The notes under the pieces: generated by a model | Databases searched by the model: none | What the model was told of the DNA's origin: nothing | Seen by the model: the letters and a program-made list of their open reading frames with translations, nothing else | Program-made: the position numbers and the translations under genes | NCBI GenBank assembly: GCA_022009995.1 | Contig: CP091734.1 | Span: forward strand, 1,054,001-1,118,000 | Direction: 5' to 3' | From: Clostridiales bacterium | Lineage (GTDB): Bacteria; Bacillota; Clostridia; Christensenellales; CAG-917 | DNA: 64,000 nucleotides | Part shown: in pieces, positions 18,224 through 28,983 of the stretch | How the letters are laid out: each line of letters opens with the position of its first letter | How positions within the stretch are numbered: the first letter of the stretch is position 1

Positions 18224-18936
18224 ATGCACAAAATCGGTATTTTAGACAGCGGAATAGGCGGATTAACAATATGTTCGTACATTTTCAGGGTTATGCCGGA
18301 CGTCAATATCTTATACTACGCCGATACCTTAAACGCGCCGTACGGAAGCAAGGAACGCGGGGAAGTTTATGCCGCCGTAAAAGCGGGCGTAAGTTATCTT
18401 TTCGACGCGGGCTGCGACGAAGTCGTCATCGCCTGCAACACCGCGACCACAACGTGTATCGGTGAACTTCGCGGGGAATTTTCAAAGCCGATAATCGGCA
18501 CGGAGCCCGAACTTAAAAACGCTTTGAGCGGCGCGGAAAAACCGCTGCTTCTCGCAACGCCGCTCACATACGAAAACATAAAAAACGATTCCTTTGAAAC
18601 CGCCGATACGACAAGCCTTTCAAAGATTATCGAGGAGTCGGTATTCTGCGAAAAAATAAGAAAAGATATTGCGTGCGCGCTCGTTTCCGAAAGCCGCAAA
18701 AAGGTGGTGCTCGGATGCACGCACTATTTGTATCTTGAAAAGTTTTTGTCCTGCAAAACGTACGACGGCGGACGGGGAGTCGCAAACAGGGCGAAAAGCG
18801 TTCTCATCGCAAATTATCGGAAAACCCGTCGCGGCGGCAATTTGTTTATTGTGTTTTCGGGAAAGAAAGTTTCATAAAGTATCTGACGGCGTTTTCGGAT
18901 TTCGACGCATACAACCGCAACAAAGTAGAACGATAA
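18224..18936 (+). CDS. murI: Glutamate racemase (one frameshift)
   Basis: About 237 residues. It makes D-glutamate for peptidoglycan. Both catalytic cysteine motifs are present: ACNTATTTCIG (about residue 70) and LGCTHYLYLE (about 165). The N-terminal DSGIGGLT and the substrate-binding YYADTLNAPYGSK are also seen. The frame breaks near 18807-18815; the tail SRRQFVYCVFGKESFIKYLT resumes in another frame to 18936. No Shine-Dalgarno is visible. TATAAT (18213-18218) ends five bases before the ATG, so a leaderless start independent of gpr is likely. Confidence 0.88.
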
Positions 18937-18966
18937 AATTCGTAATTCAAAATATAAAAAATCTTC

Positions 18967-18995
18967 TTGCCATATCGCCTTATATAAGTTATAAT
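18967..18995 (+). promoter_or_regulatory. Promoter of the EF-G paralogue gene
   Basis: TTGCCA (18967-18972), 17-base spacer, TATAAT (18990-18995). Confidence 0.8.
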
Positions 18996-19036
18996 AGAAA
19001 GCGTTTTGATACTAAAATCCAATTAAGAGGTAAAAT

Positions 19037-21097
19037 ATGAGCAAGGTTACAACTGATATGATTCGCAATATCGCTTTAATCGGCCACTCCGGCGAGGGCA
19101 AAACTTCGCTTGCCGAAGCGATGTTATTCAACGCCAAAAGCATCGACCGCCTCGGCAAGGTCGAAGACGGCAACACTACGATGGACTTCGACGCCGAAGA
19201 AATCAACAGAAAAATTTCGATAAGCCTCGCAGTCGCGTACGCAAACTGGAAAGGAAACAAAATCAACATTCTGGATTGCCCCGGTTTCTTCGATTTTGAG
19301 GGCGAGGTCGTTTCGGCACTCTCCGTTGCGGACAGCGCGATCATCGTTACGAGCGCAAGCGGTTCTCTTTCGGTAGGCACCGAAAAGATGCTGGAAATGT
19401 GCACCGACAGAAAAGTCCCGGCAATGGTTTTCATCAACCAGGTCAACAAGGACAACGCGGATTTCCGCGGCACCTACAACGCAATCGAACAGGCATTCGG
19501 CAGCAAGGTTCTGCCCATCGAACTGCCCATTATCGAAGGCGGCAAGATGACGGGTTGGGTTGATATCCTTACCGGCAAAGCATACAAACTTTCGGCACCC
19601 GAACAGGAAATCGACGTTCCCGCCGATATGAAATCGGAAGTCGAAGAACTGAAAGGCAGACTTGTCGAACTCGCGGCGGAAACCGACGACGCTCTTATCG
19701 AAATACTTCGAGGGCGAAGAACTCACCGCGGAAGAGCTTGAAAAAGGCGTACGTCAGGCAATCCTTAACGACAGCCTTATGCCTTTGATGGCAGGAAACG
19801 CAACCACCAGCGTGGGCGTTACCAACCTTATGGATAAGATTTGCAAGTTCATGCCGTCACCCGTTCGCGACGTCAAAAAGACCGTCGACGGAAAAGACGT
19901 TGCCTGCGACGCAAACGGAGCGTTCTCCGCACAGGTATTCAAAGCGGTTGCCGACCCGTACGTCGGAAAACTTCTTTACTTCAAAGTGTATTCGGGCGTT
20001 TTACACAGCGGCGACCAGATGCTAACACCTGCTCCGAAAAACCCGAAAAAGCAAGCTCGCTTTACGTCCTTAAAGGCAAAAAACAAGAAGCCGCGGACGA
20101 ACTCGTGGCAGGCGATATCGGCGCTCTTGCGAAACTCGTGTCCACCAACATCGGCGACACCCTTTGCGCGCCCGACGCCAAAATCAGATTTGCCCCCATC
20201 GACTTCCCCGAACCTGTTATCAGCCTTGCGGTAACAAGCGTGAAGTCCGGCGAAGAAGACAAAGTCATCAACGGTCTTAACCGTATGCTCGAAGAAGACA
20301 GCACGTTCAAACTTGAAAAGAACGCGGTCACCGGCGACGTCCTTATGAGCGGACTTGGCGAATCGCAACTCCAAATCATTTGCGCGCGTCTTAAAAATAA
20401 ATTCGGCGTCGAGGCGAAACTCGCAGACCCGAAGATCGCATATCGCGAAACCATCCGCAAGCCCGCCGAAGCCGAAGGCAAACATAAAAAACAATCGGGC
20501 GGCGCAGGGCAGTTTGGCGTTGTCAACATTAAGTTCGAGCCGGGCGCGGCAGACGGCGATTTCGAATTCGTCGACGCTATCGTCGGCGGCGCAGTCCCCA
20601 AACAGTTCATTCCCGCAGTCGAAAAAGGCTTGCGCGAAGCAATCAAAAACGGCGTCCTTGCAGGATATCCGATGGTCAACCTCAAAGCAACGTTGTTCGA
20701 CGGCAAATACCATCCCGTCGACAGTAAGGAAATCGCGTTCATCACCGCTGCGAAACTTTCCTACAACGAAGCCTGCATGAAGGCGAATCCCTGCTTCCTT
20801 GAACCGATTATGGACGTCAAAATCACGATCCCCGACAGCTATATGGGCGATATCATGGGCGACATCACCAAACGTCGCGGCAGAATTATCGGCACCGATA
20901 CCGTTGGCAAGAAGATGGTCCTGACCGCGGAAGCCCCGATGGCGGAAATGTTCCGTTACGCAACCGACCTCAACAGCATGACGCAAGGTCGCGGTCGTTT
21001 CAAAATGAGCTTCAACCGCTATGAGGAAGTCCCGTCGACTCTCAGCGCAAAGATTATCGAAGACGCCAAAAAGAGAGCAGCGGAAGCCGCAAAATAA
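19037..21097 (+). CDS. Elongation factor G paralogue, FusA2/EF-G-II type (two frameshifts)
   Basis: About 687 residues with all EF-G domains. P-loop GHSGEGKTSL, switch II DCPGFFDFEGEV, G4 FINQVNKDNA, domain IV GGAGQFGVVNIKFEPG, and a C-terminal RGRGRFKMSF-like end. Switch I reads DAEEINRKISIS rather than the classical RGITI, which places it with the second EF-G class found beside the canonical factor in many bacteria. Those paralogues can have weak GTPase or specialised roles. Breaks near 19700 (two A's missing; IEKYFEGEEL restores it) and near 20023 (one A missing). It has its own promoter and an AAGAGG site. It is probably not the only EF-G in this genome. Confidence 0.87.
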
Positions 21098-21164
21098 TTA
21101 GTAAATAATTGCTAAATCAGTTGCAAAAACAAAATTGTTGTGCTACTATGATTTAGCAATTTGT

Positions 21165-21251
21165 GCCGGTGTGATGGAATTGGCAGACGTAGTGGACTCA
21201 AAATCCACCGGTAGCGATACCGTGCCGGTTCGAGTCCGGCCACCGGCACCA
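21165..21251 (+). tRNA. tRNA-Leu (anticodon CAA)
   Basis: Class II tRNA with acceptor GCCGGTG/CACCGGC, anticodon stem-loop GTGGA-CTCAAAA-TCCAC, variable arm CGGTAGCGATACCG and T loop GTTCGAGTC. CCA is encoded. It reads TTG codons. Its 3' end is the left boundary of a 62-bp direct repeat (see 21246-21307). Confidence 0.95.
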
Positions 21252-21307
21252 TAAAAAATAAGACAACCGTTTTGGTTGTCTTATTTTTTTATGCCGCCGA
21301 TGAGCCG
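21246..21307 (+). repeat. 62-bp direct repeat, left copy: tRNA-Leu 3' end plus its terminator
   Basis: The repeat starts with GCACCA of the tRNA, contains the terminator hairpin ATAAGACAACC/GGTTGTCTTAT and ends ATGAGCCG. The copy at 33401-33462 differs by a single base. Between them lies the alpha-glucan island. I read the pair as attachment-site-like duplications. Confidence 0.8.
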
Positions 21308-21391
21308 CACTGAACCCAAAACGAAGTTTTGGCGTTCGGTGACCGTAGGGAACTTTTGCACGAATGTGCAAAGCCCCGGCCACCGGCACCA
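21308..21391 (+). repeat. Short hairpin segment ending in a second copy of the tRNA-Leu 3' end
   Basis: CAAAAC-GAA-GTTTTG hairpin inside GAAC/GTTC, then TTTGCAC/GTGCAAA, then a 16-base exact copy (21376-21391) of the tRNA 3' end at 21236-21251 (CCGGCCACCGGCACCA). It looks like the scar of an earlier insertion at the tRNA. Confidence 0.65.
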
Positions 21392-21399
21392 AACAAGAA

Positions 21400-21525
21400 T
21401 AAAACGAACATTGATGAAAATTCAAAGTTCGTTTTATTTTTTACAAGAGATTATTTGGTTTAAGAGTAAGTTAGAATAAGCATAAAATAAAAGGCGAGAA
21501 AACTATCTCACCTTTTATTTTATGC
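21400..21525 (+). terminator. Two strong hairpins downstream of the tRNA region
   Basis: TAAAACGAAC/GTTCGTTTTA at 21400-21436 is followed by a T-rich run. A 20-bp near-perfect inverted repeat (21480-21499 with 21506-21525, arms GCATAAAATAAAAGGCGAGA and TCTCACCTTTTATTTTATGC) follows. From 21526 to 21753 I see only AT-rich sequence with no gene. Confidence 0.6.
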
Positions 21526-21753
21526 AATGCTTGCCGATAATTTGAGCGTACCGTCTATAATAATATATACTTAGTCTTCTTTTTGTTTTCTATATTTGTT
21601 TTGTTATACTTTTTGATAAAGTTTTCTATTTTTTATGGTATCCATTATTAATAATAAGATAAATTGCACGATGTGTTTCCTTTTTGCATATAAATTGATA
21701 ATTGAACTTCTGATGTTCCTGCTAAGTATATGGAAAAAACAAAAGCAGGAGTA

Positions 21754-21816
21754 TTGACAAGCCGAAAATTTAATGGTATTATTAAGTTGCTTAACGATTA
21801 AGCAAACGGTTAAGCA
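21754..21816 (+). promoter_or_regulatory. Promoter and LacI-type operator of the glucan-binding lipoprotein gene
   Basis: TTGACA (21754-21759), 17 bases, TATTAT (21777-21782). Just downstream is the perfect palindrome TTGCTTAACGATTAAGCAA (21787-21805), followed by a related half-site in AACGGTTAAGCA (21805-21816). The position fits repression by the LacI-family protein encoded at 23635-24435. Confidence 0.7.
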
Positions 21817-21848
21817 TAAAAATTTGAATTACTTTTGTAGGAGGGATT

Positions 21849-23574
21849 ATGAAGAAATTTTTATCTATCGTATCGATTGCGTTGCTCATTGTGGCGATGA
21901 CGCTTTCTATGGTTGCTTGCAACAAAACGGAAACGGTAACGCTCACTTTGTACGACAACGACGGAACAACCGTTTTGTCAACGCAAAAGGTTGAAAAGGG
22001 CAAAGCGCCTACTATGCCGGAAGCACCGACAAAAGAAGGCTTTACTTTCAGGGGTTGGTTTGTTACTCCGACCAGTGCAAAGGCGTTCGATTTTGACGCT
22101 CCGATGAAAGAGGACGCAAAAGCGTATGCGCAATGGCAAGACAACAGTTTCGTTGACACGAGAGACTGGGTTATTTCTGGCACTATGAACGGTTGGGGAA
22201 ATGATCTTGCCAACTATCATATGACCAAAGTAACGGGCAAAAACAACGTGTTTGAACTGAAAATCGATTTGCACGTCGGCGACGCTTTCCAACTCACGGT
22301 GTTGCTTGATACGGGTATTCTTGATTACAACAATAAAGACGGCGCACGCGCTTCTTTCAGAAACCTTGTAGGTGCGGACGAATACATGGAAGCTGCCACC
22401 GGTCTTGACGAAAATAAAAATATCAGCGTCAAGCAAGACGGCAATTACACGCTCACGCTTACAACCGATTCCAATACAAGCAACAACCGCCTGACCGTCA
22501 CGCGTAACGGCGACGCAAAGCCCGTTGAAGTGCAAGAAGTCGTCAATTATTACATCAAAGGCGCAGGAATCACCAACTGGGCAAACGTTTTCTCGCCGGC
22601 AACTCGTTTCGTAGCGGGAGCGGACGGCAAACACACGTTGACAGTTCAACTCAAAGCGGGTGAAGAATTCATGTTCATGGGCGCCGTAACAAAAGGCGAC
22701 GAGATCAAAGAAAACAGCCAATATTTCAACATTACCAACGTTGATGAGGCAAGTATCGCATTGTTTACCGGGAAAACCGATGAAACCGGCAAACTTGTAG
22801 GTAATATAAAAACCAAAGAAGCAGGCATATATGACTTTGTTCTCGATCCCGAAAGCAAAACTATCTCTGCAACCAAGAGCGCGGTTGACGCAACAGAATA
22901 TAACTACTTCATCGACGGCACAATACTTGGCGGAAATTGGGGTGACTATCAAAAGTCGGCAAACCAAGCAAAATACAAAATGACACAAAAGGTGACGTTT
23001 ACACCTGAAAACGTTGTGCTCAACAAGGCGAAGAGTTGGTTGTCCGCGCACACAAAACAACTGACGAAGCACTTACATGGGACAATGTAATTGCTCAATA
23101 CGATGCGGAATATCTTGTCGGCTCGGTAGGTTTTTCGGCAGTAAGCAAGGATAACAAAAACGTCAAAGTCGGAGAGAGCGGAACTTATAACATAACGTTC
23201 AACTCTTACAGCAAGGTTTTGACTATCGCAAAAGTAGGCAAAGATGTTTTTGTCAAAGGCACGATGAACGGCTGGAACACGAATTCAAAGACGAATTCAA
23301 GATGACGGCGAACAGCGAAAATAAGGAAGTTTATGAAATTACTTTGACGTTTGCAAAAGATATCGAATTCGGTCTGGACGCATATAATATCGGCGCGAAG
23401 GAAGGCGGCCTTTGGGTTGGAAAGGATAAGCTCGGCACGACCGGCGACGCAAACGCAATATTCACGGTTGAAGGAAAGAGCAACATTTGCTGCTCCGAAG
23501 CAGGCGAGTATCGAGTTACTTACAACTATAAAACGGGCATCATCGATATTTATAAGGTACAAGCAACAGCATAA
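21849..23574 (+). CDS. Lipoprotein with InlB-type repeat and four starch-binding-like modules (two frameshifts)
   Basis: About 576 residues. A lipoprotein signal peptide ends at MVAC (Cys about 24). One Listeria-Bacteroides (InlB B) repeat follows (EGFTFRGWFVTP). Four modules of about 110 residues then recur, opening with WVISGTMNGWGND, YYIKGAGITNWAN, YFIDGTILGGNWGDY and VFVKGTMNGWNTN. The pattern recalls SusE/SusF-type carbohydrate-binding modules of Bacteroidetes, with tryptophans suited to stack on sugar. It probably holds alpha-glucan at the cell surface for the ABC system. Breaks near 23026 (one G missing) and near 23289 (one A missing). An AGGAGG site precedes the start. Confidence 0.72.
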
Positions 23575-23584
23575 CAATAATAAA

Positions 23585-23614
23585 TGCCCCTGCGACGGTT
23601 TTGTTGCAGGGGCA
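23585..23614. terminator. Hairpin between convergent lipoprotein and LacI genes
   Basis: TGCCCCTGC/GCAGGGGCA stem. T-runs are weak on both sides, so it may serve either direction. Confidence 0.5.
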
Positions 23615-23634
23615 AAACTAATTTCGGTGTAAAA

Positions 23635-24435
23635 TCAAATTCGTATATCGCTTGACACGGCTTCTTTTCGGTTGATTGCGATGTCAAGACACTCTACGAT
23701 TTTGTCGATCTTTTCATCGGAATGAGAATCAATAGTCAAAACGTCAGGAACGTTTTTTTGACAAAACTTCGACACCATACTGCCCAGGACGACAATGTTT
23801 TGCGACTCTGTCGAAACGGGGGAATCGTCTTCTATAAACTGAACGTGATTCAATTGTTGCAACAAGCGTTCTTTCAGCTCTTCGCTGTTTGGTTTCAACG
23901 CAACGGCAGTCCAGTTGTCCGTGCCGAAAACGGAATTTGCTTTTTGTGCCACGGCGTTGTAATCGGTTGTGATCTGATAAAACAAATCGCCGTTCGGAAT
24001 GACCGTATCGAGCGCGAGAAGGGGGCAAAAGTTTACCTCGCCAAGCGCACGGAAAAACGAGTTGTCGGTATTGTAGCAAATGATTGCGTCGCAATTCGTG
24101 ACACGCTTGACGGTTTTGTCAAAAGTAACCTGCAAGGAATATCCGACGCTTGCGAGCTTATCGGAAAGTCTTTGGATAAGGAGCATCGTTTCGGCTTTGT
24201 AGGCAGAGGAGTCGTTGTCGCCGATATATATCGTTACGACGTCGGTGTTGCCGCTGCTCAGACATTTTGCCGAGAAGTTGATGCGGTAATTATAGAGATT
24301 GACAAGTTGCCAGATTTTGCGTTTTGTGTCCTCGCTTATGCGCGAATCGTCCTTGTCGTTAAGGACGTAACTCACGGTAGCGACAGAAACGCCTGCCTCT
24401 TTTGCGATATCTCTCATTGTGACTTTCTTGCTCAT
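23635..24435 (-). CDS. LacI-family transcriptional regulator of the glucan cluster
   Basis: 266 residues. The N-terminal helix-turn-helix is typical of LacI (TMRDIAKEAGVSVATVSYVL), followed by the hinge-helix region. The effector domain is recognisable (VVTIYIGDNDSSAYKAETML, DAIICYNTDNSFFRAL) but about 60 residues shorter than usual and divergent. It is probably a maltodextrin-responsive repressor by position. The ATG at 24435 has no Shine-Dalgarno; TTGATT, 17 bases, TATAAT (24445-24450) ends nine bases before it. The gene is divergent from the amylase gene. Confidence 0.85.
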   Translation of the reverse strand: MSKKVTMRDIAKEAGVSVATVSYVLNDKDDSRISEDTKRKIWQLVNLYNYRINFSAKCLSSGNTDVVTIYIGDNDSSAYKAETMLLIQRLSDKLASVGYSLQVTFDKTVKRVTNCDAIICYNTDNSFFRALGEVNFCPLLALDTVIPNGDLFYQITTDYNAVAQKANSVFGTDNWTAVALKPNSEELKERLLQQLNHVQFIEDDSPVSTESQNIVVLGSMVSKFCQKNVPDVLTIDSHSDEKIDKIVECLDIAINRKEAVSSDIRI

Positions 24436-24479
24436 AATAATCGAATTATACAGCTTAAACAAAAAAAAATCAATAAAAA

Positions 24480-26171
24480 ATGAATATTCAAGCAATTTAT
24501 CATCGTCCCGAAAGCAATTATTGCTTCGCAACGGACCATAAAACAATAGTGTTGAGAATTCGCTTTGCAAAGGGCGAACAAATTTGCAAATTGTCCGTTT
24601 TGTATAATACAAAATATCATATTGCGCAACAACAATTCAAACAAGAAATGCAATTGATTGCAAGCGACGCGCAGTTTGATTATTACAAAGCGACGCTTTG
24701 TCTTGACGATCCAAGGCTTGCGTATGTATTTACTTTGAAAACAATGACAAGTCGTACTACTTTTGCGAAGACGGCTTGGTTTCCACATACAATTTTAACT
24801 TAGCATATTTTAATAGTTTTCAGTTTGCTTATATCAACGACGATGACGTGATGCAAAACGTCGAATGGCTGAACAATGCGGTGTTTTATCAAATCTTCGT
24901 TGACCGGTTTTGCGGTTCAGACAAGATAAAATCAAAAATCAATGCCAAATGGGACGAATTGCCCACTCCGACTTCGTTTTACGGGGGCAATCTTGACGGA
25001 ATAACGGAACATTTAGACTATATAAAAGAACTTGGGGCAACGGCGATTTACCTTACGCCGATTTTCAAAGCAACTCAAACCACAAGTATGACACAATAGA
25101 TTTTTATTGCATAGACGAGTCTTTCGGCGACAAAGAATCCTTAAAAAGGCTGGTCGGAAAGGCGCATGAAAAAGGGATGCGCGTAGTGTTGGACGCCGTG
25201 TTTAATCACGTCAGCCATGACTTTGCCCGGTTTAAAGACGTTATGAAAAAGGGCAAAAAGTCAAAATATTTTGATTGGTTTGTCATAGACGGAGAAAAAG
25301 TCAAGCAAAATCCTTTAAACTATGCGTGCTTTGGGGATTGTGAATATATGCCGAAACTCAATACGTGCAATAAGGACGTGCAAAACTATCTTATCGACGT
25401 TATGACATATTGGATGAAGGAATGCGACGTGGACGGGTGGCGTCTTGACGTGTCCGACGAGGTTTCGCACGGTTTTTGGAGAAAGGCGCGAGAAGCGGTA
25501 AAGTCTCAAAAAACCGATTCGGCTTTGATTGGGGAGAACTGGCATAACAGCGAAAGTTTTCTTAGGGGCGATCAGTTTGATTCCATTATGAACTACGCAC
25601 TCACTAAGCGGATGATGGACTTTTGGGGTGACGAGAGCATAGACGAAAAGCAACTTGCCGAACAGCTCAATTCGCTTTATATGAGATATAGCGACGTCAC
25701 AAACAACATGATGTTCAATTTGTTGGACAGTCACGACACGGCAAGATTTTTTACGCAAATAAACAAAGACCGCAACAGGTTGCTTTGTGCGATTGCGACG
25801 CTGGTTTTTTTTTGCCGGGAAGTTTCAATCTGTACTATGGCACCGACATATTGCTCGAAGGCGAATATGATCCCGATTGCAGAAGAACGTTTGATTTTTC
25901 GAGATTGAAAGAGAAAGACATAATCGAGTTTCAAGCTTCGCTCAAAGACGTGCTTAAACTTAAACGACAGCCTGCAATAAAAAACGGGAAATTAAAAATT
26001 TATTCCCAAGACGACGCGGTAGTGATTGAAAGGGCAAGCAAGGAGCAGGTTTTGCGGTTGATTATACGCCGATGCAAGAAAATAGGTGTTGGCGTAAAGC
26101 CGTCGATAGAGTATAATAAAAATAAGGACGGCGACGCCGATTCCTTTGTTATAGAAGGAGAAAGATTATGA
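24480..26171 (+). CDS. GH13 alpha-amylase / neopullulanase-like, cytoplasmic (three frameshifts)
   Basis: About 565 residues with no signal peptide, so it acts inside the cell on imported maltodextrins. The N-terminal 115 residues look like a beta-sandwich (CBM34-like) domain. Catalytic regions: DAVFNHVSHD (I), GWRLDVSDE with the nucleophile Asp (II), LIGENWH with the acid/base Glu (III) and LLDSHDTAR (IV). Breaks near 24733 (one T missing), 25075 (one A) and 25801-25813 (a run of nine T's where ten fit). Its TGA overlaps the ATG of the binding-protein gene. Exact specificity is unknown. Confidence 0.85.
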
Positions 26172-27592
26172 GAAAGGGAAAATTTGTGACAATGTTATTG
26201 ATCGTTGCTATTGTGATGACAACGGTCGTACTTTGCTTTGCCGCGTGCAACCAAGACAAAGATGAGAAAGAGGTCGTGTTGCGAATTCTTGAAAACGATA
26301 CGGCAAAGAAGGAAGGATATCTCAAAGAATTGCTGGACGCATTCAATGCAAAGTATGCAAGCGAAGGGGTAAAAGCCGTCGATGCGAATATGGACGAGTT
26401 CAGCGACCTTGAAAAAGACGGACCGTACGGTCACGGACCGGACGTATTATATCAGGCAAACGATATTCTCATGTCGTACGTCGAAAAACATCATATAATC
26501 CCGCTCGATATTGAGAAGATGGATTGCTACGATAAAATCCCGCAAAACGCATGGGATGCCTTCAAATACAATTACGATGGCAAAACGGTTTATTGCGGAG
26601 TGCCGGTAAACGTTCAACAACCGTTACTGTTTTATCGCAAGGACGCGCTTCCCGACAACTGGAAAACCGAATGGGATAAGAATGGCAACGACGTGCCGGA
26701 TATGGTTGAATATTGGACGGAAATGTACAGATACAGCAAAGGTATTCGCGAAGCAGACCGCAATAAATTCGGTTATGCCATCGAGCTGAGAAACGAATAT
26801 TTCAATATCGGTTACTTGCTTTCGTACGGCGCATACGTGTTTGGCAACAACAACACCGACGACAAGGATATAGGTATTGCAAAAGGCAATGCGGTGAAGG
26901 GTGCAAAGATTATGTGGGAGCTTGCCGGCGTCATGGATGAAAAGTGTATTGACGATTCGTTTACAAACGGTCGCGCGCCCATGCTTGCAAACGGAACGAT
27001 TTTTGCAACGATAACAACTCCGGATATCACTTCACAGTTCTTGAAAGAGATGTCGCTTCAATATCAAAAAGAGGGACTCGATCAGGCGAGCGCGGACGCA
27101 AAGGCGAAAGAGAATCTCGTTATTACAGGACTGCCGAAACTTCCAAAGGACGGAGATATAACCACTCAACAAGATATCAAAAACAACGACTTGTGGATCG
27201 AGCAACAAACCATGGGCGGCGTGAACGGATATGCGGTGAGCAGTTATACCAAAAACCGTGATTGGGCTGTCAAGTTTGTCGAATTCGCAACGGGTTACGA
27301 AATGGTGAAAGCTCGTGCGGATATGCTCGGCGTCGTTGCCGCAAGAAGCGACGTAATTGCACAAACAGAGTCTTTGGCGTCTCAAATTACATATAGAAAC
27401 CTCGATTCGGGCGTTTTGGAAGTTATGCCGTCCATTAGCGCGGTCAAGCAAATCTGGACTCCCATTTCATCGGGATTCAAACAAATCGCAACTGACGGAT
27501 GTGGTAAGCGTTCCTTCGATACGGCAAAACTTCAAAGCGTTATCGAAGAAATATCGTCGAATATTTACAAGGCTATTCATACCTTTGCATAA
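26168..27592 (+). CDS. Maltodextrin ABC transporter substrate-binding lipoprotein (MalE-like)
   Basis: 474 residues, intact. Signal peptide with lipobox CFAAC (Cys about 28) anchors it outside the membrane. The body is a family 1 solute-binding fold (VLRILENDTAKKEGYLKELL, FGYAIELRNEYFNIGYLLSY, GGVNGYAVSSYTKNRDWAVK). It starts in an ATGA overlap with the amylase gene and is three bases from the first permease gene. Substrate inferred from the neighbouring amylase, MalQ and permeases. Confidence 0.87.
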   Translation: MRKGKFVTMLLIVAIVMTTVVLCFAACNQDKDEKEVVLRILENDTAKKEGYLKELLDAFNAKYASEGVKAVDANMDEFSDLEKDGPYGHGPDVLYQANDILMSYVEKHHIIPLDIEKMDCYDKIPQNAWDAFKYNYDGKTVYCGVPVNVQQPLLFYRKDALPDNWKTEWDKNGNDVPDMVEYWTEMYRYSKGIREADRNKFGYAIELRNEYFNIGYLLSYGAYVFGNNNTDDKDIGIAKGNAVKGAKIMWELAGVMDEKCIDDSFTNGRAPMLANGTIFATITTPDITSQFLKEMSLQYQKEGLDQASADAKAKENLVITGLPKLPKDGDITTQQDIKNNDLWIEQQTMGGVNGYAVSSYTKNRDWAVKFVEFATGYEMVKARADMLGVVAARSDVIAQTESLASQITYRNLDSGVLEVMPSISAVKQIWTPISSGFKQIATDGCGKRSFDTAKLQSVIEEISSNIYKAIHTFA

Positions 27593-27594
27593 CT

Positions 27595-28983
27595 ATGACA
27601 AGTTTGAAAGAAAGATATAAAAACCTAAAAGAAAAGCCGCTAAGCAGCGTCGGGACGTTTCCGAAAAAGTGGAACAATCCCGAAAGAACCTTAAAGAGTT
27701 CTTTGCCACGTCGGGCAGGGCGACGTATGCGTCGATGTTCTTTATGGGAGCCGGGCAAATTGTCAACGGACAATATATAAAGGGATTTATATATATTCTG
27801 TTGGAAGTGGGGTTCATTACCTATTTTGCTCTCCGCGGGATAAAGGACTTGTTCGGATTTTTCACCTTGGGAACGGTAAAAGCAGATCCGTGGCTCGGCA
27901 TAAAGGGTGACGATTCGGTAATTATGCTGTTGATGGGCATATTTGCCTGGATTGCTCTTATTGCGCTCATAATCGTCTATGTAGCAAACATAAAAGACGC
28001 TCATCGCGGAGCAGAAGACTTGCTTTTCAAAGGAAAAGTTTCGTCGTTCAAAGACGATTTGTCGTCGCTGATGAACCGCAATTTTTACAAGGCGGCACTC
28101 GTTATTCCCATTTTGGGCGTAATGATATTCAACGTCTTGCCGATAATTTTTATGATTTTGATCGCATTCACCAACTACGGCGGAAAATCGTGCCGCCCGA
28201 ATTGGTGGATTGGAGTCTTGATAGTTTCAGAAAATTGGTTGCGGTTGGCGAATTATCGCAATCGTTTGGCAAAATACTCGGGTGGAACTTACTTTGGGCG
28301 TTTTTGTCAACGTTCATCAATTATTTTCTCGGACTCGGACTTGCAATTTTGTACAATAAAAAATGCGTAAAGCCAAGGCGCTGTGGAGGGCGTTCCCCGT
28401 GCTTGCATATGCGGTTCCCGGTTTTATATCCTTACTTGTATTCCATTATATGTTCAGCAATGGCGGTCCGATAAACCAGATAATTGTGCAAAACGGAGGC
28501 AAGATCATCGACTTTTTGGGCATCAATTCCAAATGGATGGCAAGAGGTATAGGGTTGCTTGTCAATGCGTGGTTGTCGGTTCCGTCGATAATGTTGCTTG
28601 CATCGGGCATACTGTCAAATATTAACAACGATTTGTACGAAGCGGCAAGAATAGACGGGGCAAGTTCATGGGTGCAGTTCATAAAGATAACGCTCCCGTT
28701 CGTTCTCTTTTCGACGACGCCTGTTCTCATCAGTCAGTTTATGGGCAACTTCAATAATTTCGGAGTATTCTATTTCCTGAGAAGCGACGTCCTTAGCGAA
28801 GGCTATTTCCTTGCAAGTGACACCGATTTACTTATCAACTGGCTGTATAGGATGTCGATTGACAACAACTATTATTCAATAGGCGCTGCGATAAGTTTGA
28901 TTATGTTTATCATCACCTCGGCAATAAGCCTTTTGGTTTACGTGCGCTCATCGGCATATAAGAGGGAGGATACGTTCAAATGA
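27595..28983 (+). CDS. MalF-like ABC transporter permease (three frameshifts)
   Basis: About 464 residues. The N-terminal part has two or three extra membrane segments (MFFMGAGQIVNGQYIKGF, VIMLLMGIFAWIALIALI), as in E. coli MalF. The core follows (AALVIPILGVMIFNVLPIIF), with the EAA loop YEAARIDGASSWVQFIKITL that contacts the ATPase. Breaks near 27635, 28188 and 28360 each lack one A. Its stop overlaps the next gene's ATG (ATGA at 28980-28983). Confidence 0.85.
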
